From an uncultured Clostridia bacterium (GTDB lineage Bacteria; Bacillota; Clostridia; UMGS1810): a stretch of 10,971 nt of DNA. This document shows, one piece after another, positions 1 to 5,498 of the stretch. Each line of letters opens with the position of its first letter. Within the stretch, counting starts at the first letter, position 1. The DNA lies in NCBI GenBank assembly GCA_905210855.1, contig CAJLYL010000054.1:1-10971 (forward strand), read 5' to 3'. A program made the translations under genes and the position numbers. The notes under the pieces are model-generated. The model was not told the DNA's origin. It did no database searches and was given only the letters and a program-made list of their open reading frames with translations.

Positions 1-1
1 T

Positions 2-187
2 ATAGCCTAATTCATCGTCAAGCTCTCCGTCAAGACCGTTTTCAAGCATTTCTCCAACCATCATCTTGAACACATCTTTCAGGTCATCAAAATTCTTTAC
101 CTCCAGCCCTTTCATTATGTTACGCAAATTCTCCTTGCGTTCTTTTTCCGCTGCCCGTTCCGCGGGACTTAATTTGTACCTTGGCAT
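2..187 (-). CDS. IS256-family (mutator-type) transposase, N-terminal fragment
   Basis: The first 62 codons of a transposase are present; the gene continues past the left edge. The visible protein begins MPRYKLSPAERAAEKERK and continues through a charged helical region to EMLENGLDGELDDELGY. The 'E-L-D-x-x-L-G-Y' ending is typical of the N-terminal region of IS256-family transposases. These are DDE enzymes that move the element by a copy-out-paste-in route. The catalytic DDE residues lie outside the window, so activity cannot be judged. The start is well supported by GGAGGT seven bases upstream (195-200). The codon pattern and spacing show no damage in the visible part. Confidence 0.85.
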   Translation of the reverse strand, partial: MPRYKLSPAERAAEKERKENLRNIMKGLEVKNFDDLKDVFKMMVGEMLENGLDGELDDELGY

Positions 188-194
188 AATTAAA

Positions 195-235
195 ACCTCC
201 ATAATGATATTTTTATTATATATCATCTTGGAGGT
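195..235 (-). promoter_or_regulatory. Hairpin sequestering the transposase ribosome binding site
   Basis: Positions 235-220 pair with 195-210 as a 16-position stem around a 9-base loop. ACCTCC pairs with the GGAGGT ribosome binding site, ATGATAT pairs with ATATCAT, and of the three positions between them one is A-U, one is G-U and one is mismatched. The native promoter would start transcription downstream of the ACCTCC arm, so a native transcript keeps the site open. A read-through transcript entering from outside would fold it shut. This matches the logic known for IS10 and IS50, but here it is inferred from sequence alone. Confidence 0.55.
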
Positions 236-243
236 CTCGTAAA
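215..243 (-). promoter_or_regulatory. Transposase promoter overlapping the IS end
   Basis: On the minus strand, TTTACG (243-238) and a perfect TATAAT (220-215) are separated by exactly 17 bases. Transcription would begin near 208, only a few bases before the ribosome binding site. A -35 box placed within the terminal inverted repeat is common in insertion sequences, because it lets transposase binding shut the promoter off. Confidence 0.55.
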
Positions 244-306
244 GACTTTACACAAAATTCGGGGTTGACTCGAGTTTTTAGCTCTGTGCCTTTGAAAACC
301 ACCATT

Positions 307-1569
307 TTATGCGGCTTTTAAGAACCTCTGTTTGTTGCATATCATATGTATGCTCGGCGCGCTTGCCTTAAGCTTTACTCCGAATCTGCCGCCCTGCTTC
401 ACAATCTCCGGCTCCTCCAGCTCAAGCTCGTCTATGCTCGGCGCGACTATTCCGTAGCCGGTGTCATGCACCTTTTTGAGCGCAAACTCCACTTTTTCGT
501 ATTCCTTTTTTATATGCGACAGCTGTCCCATAAGCTCCATGAGGGTGTCTCTGCCGTCAATCTCGAAGCCGGATTTTTCGCCGAGAATTTTGTAGAAAAG
601 GCTGTCGGCTGCGGTCACGTCAAAATGCACCGTGCCCTCGCCCAGGTTGATGTCCGTAACCGAGGCGGTGTCTATATTCTCGCAGTTTTCAAGCGATGAG
701 AGCACATTTTTGTAGTCGCAGATGCGGCTGACGGATTTTATTGACGACAAAATGTTGTCGCAGACCGCCTTTTTGAGCCAATGGTCGCTCTCGAGCACCT
801 CCACCCAGTCGGGCACATCTATGGAAATCTCCTTGAGGGGGAAACGGAACAGCACCGTCTCTATTATGCTGTTGACATCGTCCGCCGTGAGCATGGCGCA
901 GTTTACGCTGAGCACGGGCACATCATGGCGGCGCTCTATCTCCGCTTTTGCCGCCTGCGCCGAATCGCTGTCGGGGTTCACGCTGTTGAGCAGCACGATA
1001 AACGGCTTGTTTATCTCCTTAAGCTCGTTTATGGCGCGGTTTTCCGCGTCTATGTAGTCGGCGCGCGGTATGTCGGTTATGCTGCCGTCCGTCGTCACCA
1101 CTATGCCTATTGTCGAGTGCTCGCAGATGACCTTTTTTGTGCCTTTCTCCGCCGCTTCGGCAAAGGGGATTGCCTCGTCCGACCACGGGGTTTTCACCAT
1201 GCGCGGCGCGTCCTCCTCTATGTGCCCCAGGGCGGACTCCACTATGTACCCCACGCAGTCTATCATGCGCACATTAAATGACGCGTTGTCCGACAGTGAA
1301 ATCCTGACCGCCTCGTTTGGGATGAATTTCGGTTCGGTTGTCATTATGGTTCTGCCGCCGCTCGACTGCGGCAGCTCGTACCTTGCGTTTGGCATAAGCG
1401 CGAGTGCTGATTTAACGGGCTTTACAAGCAGTCTGTCGTCATAAATTCCGCCGACGATTTTTCCGCGGTAATAGATGATGTATTCGCCCATCATTGCCCT
1501 GTATGTTATTTCGTCCAATCCGGACAGCTGCTCCGGTATAAAATCAAGATATTCTTTGCCCGAAGCCAT
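307..1569 (-). pseudogene. Chimera: TfoX-like N-terminus fused in frame to a truncated SpoIVA
   Basis: The open frame from the ATG at 1569 encodes 420 residues; the start is set by GGAGG five bases upstream. Residues 1-67 (MASGKEYLDF to RYELP) match the start of TfoX N-terminal-domain proteins of Clostridia. From residue 65 on, the protein is SpoIVA, the ATPase that polymerises on the forespore to form the basement layer of the spore coat. It has ELPQSSGGRTIMTTEPKF, the DCVGY segment (residues 104-108), HSTIGIVVTTDGS, and EPEIVKQGGRFGVKLKA near the end. The usual SpoIVA is about 490 residues. This one lacks roughly the first 60, including the Walker A P-loop, and roughly the last 85; it ends APSIHMI plus ten unrelated residues. 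The switch occurs at an ELP shared by both families. It cannot be a working SpoIVA, and the TfoX part is also incomplete. An assembly artefact is possible. Confidence 0.8.
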
Positions 1570-1573
1570 GTGT

Positions 1574-1579
1574 ACCTCC
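1574..1579 (-). promoter_or_regulatory. Ribosome binding site fixing the start of the TfoX/SpoIVA frame
   Basis: GGAGGT lies about five bases before the ATG at 1569. The open frame extends upstream to 1650, but that extension runs through the 3' end of the GIY-YIG gene and has no ribosome binding site. TfoX-like homologues also begin at MAS.KEYLDF. The ATG at 1569 is therefore the natural start. Confidence 0.75.
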
Positions 1580-1603
1580 GTCAATTCTTTTGTCAAAAGA
1601 GCT

Positions 1604-1873
1604 TTACTGCGCTCTGCCGCCATTTTTGCACAAATCCTTTTTCTGCGCATGGCTTAGCTTTTTCAGCTCGCATTCCCGACGCATCGCCTCGGATTTTTCG
1701 GCAAACTCCTCGGCGTATTCCATCCTCACGGGGCGGCGCGCACGGGTGTATTTGGCGCCTTTGCCGCTGTTGTGTGCCTTTTCGCGCGCGGATATGTCCG
1801 TTGTGTAGCCGCAGTAATATGTGTCGTCTGCGCAGTGCAGTATGTATGCGTAGTGTTTTTTCATCATGATCAC
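1604..1873 (-). CDS. GIY-YIG domain protein of the UPF0213/YazA type
   Basis: This small single-domain protein belongs to the GIY-YIG nuclease superfamily and has about the usual length for the YazA/YhbQ group. Visible motifs are YAYIL followed by YYCGYTTDI (the GIY and YIG positions), a conserved arginine in the following helix (AREKAHN), the block GKGAKYTRARRPV, and the SEAMRRE helix carrying the expected metal-binding glutamate. The cellular role of this subgroup is not settled; a DNA repair or processing nuclease is the usual assumption. Two starts are possible: GTG at 1873, about nine bases after an AAAGGA, or ATG at 1867 with a weak GGTG upstream. The gene lies 34 bases before the TfoX/SpoIVA chimera and shares its promoter. 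All expected motifs are present, so it is likely functional. Confidence 0.88.
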   Translation of the reverse strand: MIMMKKHYAYILHCADDTYYCGYTTDISAREKAHNSGKGAKYTRARRPVRMEYAEEFAEKSEAMRRECELKKLSHAQKKDLCKNGGRAQ

Positions 1874-1899
1874 CGGTTGATTTCCTTTTTGTGCCTTTT

Positions 1900-1928
1900 A
1901 TTATATCCGAAAAAAATAGTTTTGTCAA
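1900..1928 (-). promoter_or_regulatory. Consensus sigma-A promoter for the GIY-YIG/TfoX operon
   Basis: On the minus strand TTGACA (1928-1923) and TATAAT (1905-1900) are both perfect consensus hexamers with a 17-base spacer. It points at the GIY-YIG gene. It indicates vegetative transcription, unlike the sigma-E control expected for an authentic spoIVA gene. Confidence 0.8.
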
Positions 1929-1941
1929 TCGCTTTTCCGAG

Positions 1942-1970
1942 TTGAAATTTGTTTTATATTGTGATAAAAT
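1942..1970 (+). promoter_or_regulatory. Sigma-A-type promoter for the plus-strand cluster
   Basis: TTGAAA (1942-1947) and TAAAAT (1965-1970) are separated by 17 bases and lie about 28 bases before the ATG at 1998. The two divergent promoters stand back to back, with only 13 bases between their -35 boxes, so any regulator bound there could affect both. Confidence 0.65.
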
Positions 1971-1997
1971 TAAATATATGAAAACGAGGTGATACAA

Positions 1998-2803
1998 ATG
2001 ATGAAGATAAACTCCCTCATACTGGGTGTCGGCGAAACGGGTGTGCGCGCGGTAAACCGCATAAAATCCGCTCTGCCGGATTTTCGCACCGTCACACTGT
2101 CGGACGAGGTATCGGCGAGAATTTCGCTTGCCGACGATGTGCTGACATCGAAGTATGAATTCGCGGACAGCCAAAAATTCTTTCCGACTCCCAATACGGC
2201 GGTTTTTGTCGTGACGGACGCCGCCAATGTATTTGATGTGTCGCTCGCCTGCGAGATTGGCGCGGTGACGGCGCGGCGCGGCGCTTTTGCGGCGGCGGTC
2301 GCCTTTGTGCCGTCGTCTCTTGACGATAAATTTGATGATTCCGTCCGCGCCCTCGGCGAGCTGCACGAGACTTTTTCGGGCGTGATTCGCTTTAACGAAG
2401 GCTATGTTGAGAGCTTTTTTGACGAGGCGGAGAGCTTTTTTAAAGTCCTGTCGCGCGCCATGAGCGCGTCGGCGGCTTTGCGGCGGTTAAGGGAGTGCTC
2501 ACCTCGGACACGGACATATATTTCGCCGCGTACCGCGGCAGCGAACACGCCGACAGTCATGTGTTCAACTCAAAATGCCTTTGTATGCGCCTTTGCGCAC
2601 AGATGTGTCTCGACACGGCAAATCTCATCACGTATTTTTACTCGTGCGGCGGCGATTTGAACAAAAAAATTCTCGATATGTTCCGCTCGCCGATAGAGAA
2701 AATAAGCCTTGGCTATCTGTCCGACCGCAAGACCTACATAGCGGACAGAAACGATGACCTTGGCGGCGGCGAATTTGTATTCGCCGTGATTTGCGCGGAG
2801 TGA
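1998..2803 (+). pseudogene. Unidentified protein with an FtsZ-like N-terminal motif, broken by a frameshift
   Basis: The start is the ATG at 1998, after GAGGTGAT (1986-1993). The protein opens MMKINSLILGVGETGVRAVNR, which recalls the first glycine-rich loop of FtsZ (GVGGGGNNAVNR). A later stretch (CEIGAVTARRGAFAAAVAF, then RALGELHETFSGVIRFNE) loosely follows the FtsZ region after its GTP-binding signature. The GGGTGTG tubulin signature is absent. The first frame degenerates after about 2468. The other frame then continues sensibly with GGFAAVKGVLTSDTDIYFAA and runs to a stop at 2801-2803. Adding one base in the TCGGCGG stretch (2468-2474) would join both parts into about 268 residues. The break is either a real one-base deletion or a sequencing error. 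The FtsZ relation is tentative; any protein with a Rossmann-type nucleotide-binding fold is an alternative. Confidence 0.65.
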
Positions 2804-2808
2804 GGTGA
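2802..2808 (+). promoter_or_regulatory. Ribosome binding site pointing to a TTG start
   Basis: GAGGTGA overlaps the stop codon of the preceding gene and lies five bases before TTG at 2814-2816. An alternative GTG at 2805 would sit inside the ribosome binding site itself, which makes it unlikely. The overlap suggests translational coupling of the two genes. Confidence 0.65.
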
Positions 2809-2813
2809 CGGGA

Positions 2814-3806
2814 TTGGCAAAGCATAAGAAAAAGAAAAACGTGAAAAACGCGGGAAACGTGAAAGCACAGCAGAATATTAAGAAAAAAGCGCAGAGGAAG
2901 AGCGCAATTGCCGCAAAGACGGTAAAAACTGAAAATATTGAAAAAATCGGGAGGATAGAAAAACGGGAAAAGAGTGAAAAACGTGAAAATACGACCGCGG
3001 TGCTCGAAAAGACCGAGGTGATAAAACCGGAGACGGTTGCTGAAATCGCGGCAATTCAAAATGAAAAACGGGCGGAAATCGCACAAAATCCGCCAAAAAA
3101 GGAAAAGACGGAAATATTGCGCATATTGAGAGAAAAATTCTCTTCAGGCGGCAGACGGCGCGAAAGAGCGGCGCAGCAGTGGGAAAGATTCTCAGGCTTC
3201 GTCATGGAGACAAGAAGGGTATCAATCCCCGTGATTATAATAGTATATACGGTGCTGATAGCCTCGGCAGCGCTCATCATAGACAATTCGTACAACAAGC
3301 GGCGGCTTGAGGTTGAGGAAAAGCGGCTGATTGAGGAGATGGCAAATGCGCGCGCCCACAGTGCGGATATCATTCTTGAAAAGGATGTGCCGCTTGCGGC
3401 AGGCGAATGCGGCAATGTCACATACTGCGGATATTCGTTTACGGACAGGGTGGCTGCGCAGAATTCCGAGAAGTACGCCGCGTGTTACGAGAACACGTCG
3501 GAGGCAAACACATATCTCGACATTGTGCTCAGCTACGAAAACGCGCTTGGGAGCGCCATCCGCGCGGACGCGGTGTGCGCAATGACCGTGAACGACGGCA
3601 GGAGAGACTATCCCTGCTTTGCGGCGGCGGAGACAGACGGCGGCAGGAACATTGAGTTTGCATCCGGACAGACGGTAGAGGCAGGCGCGGCAGCGCGCAT
3701 CCACTATATTTTCGATGTGCCCAAGGAGCTTGAGCGCAGCGAGGGCACGATAAGCGCCAAGGCGATAATAGACAATGTGGAATATGTGATAAATCTGAGA
3801 GAATAG
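2814..3806 (+). CDS. Single-pass membrane protein with a Lys/Glu-rich cytoplasmic tail
   Basis: The protein has 330 residues from the TTG start (MAKHKKKKNVKN). Residues 1-130 are strongly charged, rich in Lys, Glu and Arg, and likely disordered or coiled. Residues about 136-156 (VSIPVIIIVYTVLIASAALII) form one transmembrane helix, with basic residues on the N-terminal side. A short charged helix follows (about 160-182). The C-terminal region from about 186 should lie outside the membrane; it contains five cysteines and alternating beta-strand-like segments ending YIFDVPKELERSEG and VINLRE. That pattern resembles the immunoglobulin-like DUF4352-type domains found in clostridial surface proteins, but I cannot assign it firmly. 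The gene follows the FtsZ-like gene without a gap and is probably coupled to it. A cytoplasmic polybasic tail next to a possible filament protein suggests an envelope scaffold or anchor; this is inference. Confidence 0.8.
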   Translation: MAKHKKKKNVKNAGNVKAQQNIKKKAQRKSAIAAKTVKTENIEKIGRIEKREKSEKRENTTAVLEKTEVIKPETVAEIAAIQNEKRAEIAQNPPKKEKTEILRILREKFSSGGRRRERAAQQWERFSGFVMETRRVSIPVIIIVYTVLIASAALIIDNSYNKRRLEVEEKRLIEEMANARAHSADIILEKDVPLAAGECGNVTYCGYSFTDRVAAQNSEKYAACYENTSEANTYLDIVLSYENALGSAIRADAVCAMTVNDGRRDYPCFAAAETDGGRNIEFASGQTVEAGAAARIHYIFDVPKELERSEGTISAKAIIDNVEYVINLRE

Positions 3807-3824
3807 CGGGAATGAGAAAAGACT

Positions 3825-4223
3825 ATGAAGAATAAATTTGTTTTTGCCGTGCAGACAGCGGCGTCGCTGCTGTTTATTGCAGCACTGATATTAATTAAGG
3901 ACGGTATGGCGCATATGATAATCAGCATTGCATATGTGTTGTATCTTGTGGCGGCGGCATTTGTTATGATAAAAAAATGCGATGTTCTCGTCAGACTGCT
4001 CGATGAGATCGGCACGTGGCAGACCGTCGCCGAAAAAATCGCCGCGGAGAATCCGAAAGAGAGGATTCCGGCAAAAACGTCGTCGCAGAGATTCCTCTGG
4101 TTTGCTTTTAAAGAATACGATTTCGGCGATGAGCGCATAAGAGCGGCAAAGGCGGAGTATAAGCCTTATGCCGTGCTCTTTTACGGCTCGCTGATTGTTT
4201 ATATTTTTACCGTGCTGGTGTGA
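3825..4223 (+). CDS. Small membrane protein with three predicted helices
   Basis: The 132-residue protein has hydrophobic segments at about 5-24, 29-49 and 112-132. A charged cytoplasmic or external loop (about 50-110) contains KERIPAKTSSQRFLWFAFKEYDFGDE. No catalytic motif or known family was recognised. The gene starts 18 bases after the preceding stop. Its ribosome binding site is weak (purine-rich GGGAATGAGAAAAG), so translation may depend on the upstream gene. It is the last gene of the three-gene cluster starting at 1998. Codon use and GC level look like its neighbours, which argues for a resident gene. Function unknown. Confidence 0.7.
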   Translation: MKNKFVFAVQTAASLLFIAALILIKDGMAHMIISIAYVLYLVAAAFVMIKKCDVLVRLLDEIGTWQTVAEKIAAENPKERIPAKTSSQRFLWFAFKEYDFGDERIRAAKAEYKPYAVLFYGSLIVYIFTVLV

Positions 4224-4253
4224 GGAGAAAGAATTGATCGGAAGTATAATCCA

Positions 4254-4378
4254 AGTATAGTATACTATTTGCGCCGACAGCTCCCCTTGCACAGGGGAGC
4301 CTTGCGGTAATGACAAAACTTTCGCAGGGGAGCTGGCAGGCGGATTTTATTATTTAATAAAACTGCCTGACTGAGGGG
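4254..4378. repeat. Palindromic intergenic repeat (MITE/REP-like)
   Basis: The gap between the small membrane gene and ispG (4224-4450) holds a dense set of palindromes. AGTATA-G-TATACT occupies 4254-4266. GCTCCCCT (4280-4287) pairs with AGGGGAGC (4293-4300). A second AGGGGAGCTG (4326-4335) could pair instead with CAGCTCCCCT (4278-4287). TTTTATTA (4345-4352) pairs with TAATAAAA (4355-4362), flanked by CAGGC and GCCTG. The 'CAGCTCCCCTTGC ... GACTGAGGGG' pattern is familiar from dispersed intergenic repeats of gut Clostridia. It encodes no protein. No strong terminator T-tract or clear promoter for ispG was found. The remainder (4379-4450) shows only the ispG ribosome binding site, AAAGGAAG. 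Confidence 0.65.
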
Positions 4379-4450
4379 ATGTATCATATCTGCACTCGCG
4401 GCAAATCTGATGAAAAAAGTGAATTTAAACATACGAAAGGAAGTCCGTAA

Positions 4451-5494
4451 ATGTCCAAACAAATAAAAATAGGCGGCAAAACCATTGGCGGCGGCGCGCC
4501 GATAGCAATTCAGTCCATGTGCAACACACGCACAAAGGACGCCGAAGCGACAATCGCGCAAATCCATGAGCTGGAGAGGGCAGGCTGCGACATAATCCGC
4601 GTGGCAGTGCCCGACATGGAGAGTGCACGCGCGATATATGACATAAAATCGCAGATACACATTCCGCTTGTGGCGGATATTCATTTTGACTACCGCCTTG
4701 CCGTGGCAGCCATGGAGTGCGGCGTTGACAAGGTGCGCATAAATCCCGGCAACATCGGCAGCGAGGCAGGCATAGCCGCGGTTGTGTCCGAGGCAAAGCG
4801 CCGCGGCGTACCGATAAGAATCGGCGTAAACAGCGGCTCTGTGGAGAAGCCTCTCCTGAAAAAATACGGCAGTCCCTGCCCCGAGGCAATGGCGGAGAGC
4901 GCCAAAACTCACATAGAGATACTCAACAAATATGACTTTGACGACATAGTTGTGTCGCTCAAAGCGTCCGACGTACCCATGACAATCAAGGCGTACCGCC
5001 TGATGAGCGAGGCTTTTGACTATCCGCTCCACCTCGGCGTTACCGAGGCAGGCACCTTTATCGGCGGCACAATCAAGTCCGCCATAGGCATCGGCACACT
5101 GCTGTCCGAGGGCATAGGCGACACAATTCGCGTGTCGCTGACGGACGACCCCGTAAAGGAAGTTGTCGTTGCGCGCGAGATTTTAAAAGACCTCAATCTG
5201 CGCGGAGGGTCGCCGAAGTTTATATCGTGCCCGACCTGCGCGCGCACCAATATATCGCTCATTCCGCTTGCCAAGAGGGTGGAGGAATACCTCATGACGG
5301 TGAACAAGCCGATAACGGTGGCGGTAATGGGGTGTGTGGTGAACGGCCCGGGAGAGGCGCGCGAGGCGGATATCGGCGTTGCCGGAGGCAACGGCGAGGG
5401 ACTTATCTTCAAAAAAGGCGAGCCGTATATGAAGGTGAGCGAGGACAGGCTGTTTGATGTGTTAAAGGAAGAAATAGAAAAGATGGAAGGATGA
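4451..5494 (+). CDS. ispG: 4-hydroxy-3-methylbut-2-enyl diphosphate synthase
   Basis: IspG catalyses the penultimate step of the MEP isoprenoid pathway. It reductively opens methylerythritol cyclodiphosphate to HMBPP, using a 4Fe-4S cluster fed by flavodoxin or ferredoxin. The 347-residue length is that of the compact bacterial form. The N-terminal TIM-barrel domain contains QSMCNTRTKD (21-30), VADIHFDYRLA (74-84) and VRINPGNIG (95-103). The C-terminal cluster domain contains Cys260 and Cys263 (SCPTCART), Cys295 (MGCVVNGPGEA) and the following Glu302. These are the three cluster ligands and the conserved glutamate of the family. The start follows AAAGGAAG (4436-4443). The gene ends four bases before polC, an arrangement common in Clostridia. 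The usual upstream partners dxr and rseP are not in the window. The gene looks intact. Confidence 0.97.
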   Translation: MSKQIKIGGKTIGGGAPIAIQSMCNTRTKDAEATIAQIHELERAGCDIIRVAVPDMESARAIYDIKSQIHIPLVADIHFDYRLAVAAMECGVDKVRINPGNIGSEAGIAAVVSEAKRRGVPIRIGVNSGSVEKPLLKKYGSPCPEAMAESAKTHIEILNKYDFDDIVVSLKASDVPMTIKAYRLMSEAFDYPLHLGVTEAGTFIGGTIKSAIGIGTLLSEGIGDTIRVSLTDDPVKEVVVAREILKDLNLRGGSPKFISCPTCARTNISLIPLAKRVEEYLMTVNKPITVAVMGCVVNGPGEAREADIGVAGGNGEGLIFKKGEPYMKVSEDRLFDVLKEEIEKMEG

Positions 5495-5498
5495 AAAA

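Larger units (their letters stand above)
1..269 (-). mobile_element. Terminal part of an IS256-family insertion sequence
   Basis: This is the 5' end of an insertion sequence whose remainder lies beyond the left window edge. It contains the start of the transposase, a promoter, and an outer end. Read from outside in on the minus strand, that end contains AATTTTGTGTAAAGTC, which resembles the GTGTAAA core of IS256-family terminal inverted repeats. A short perfect palindrome, GTAAAG-A-CTTTAC (239-251), lies within it. The exact tip cannot be fixed without the other end. I place it near 262-269, but it could extend to about 300. No target duplication can be identified. Confidence 0.75.

Noticed and set aside
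1593..2366. 257-codon minus-strand frame crossing the divergent promoter region
   Set aside because: It runs across the opposite-strand FtsZ-like gene, both promoters and the GIY-YIG gene in the wrong frame, and its protein looks random.
2460..2500. Programmed ribosomal frameshift in the FtsZ-like gene
   Set aside because: No slippery heptamer, stimulatory Shine-Dalgarno-like sequence or clear downstream structure was seen; a deletion or sequencing error is simpler.
4222..4250. TATAAT at 4245-4250 as an ispG promoter
   Set aside because: No -35-like hexamer stands at a suitable distance; the TTGATC nearby is too close.
4265..5032. Minus-strand frame across the repeat and the ispG start
   Set aside because: It is antisense to the clearly identified ispG and begins without a ribosome binding site.
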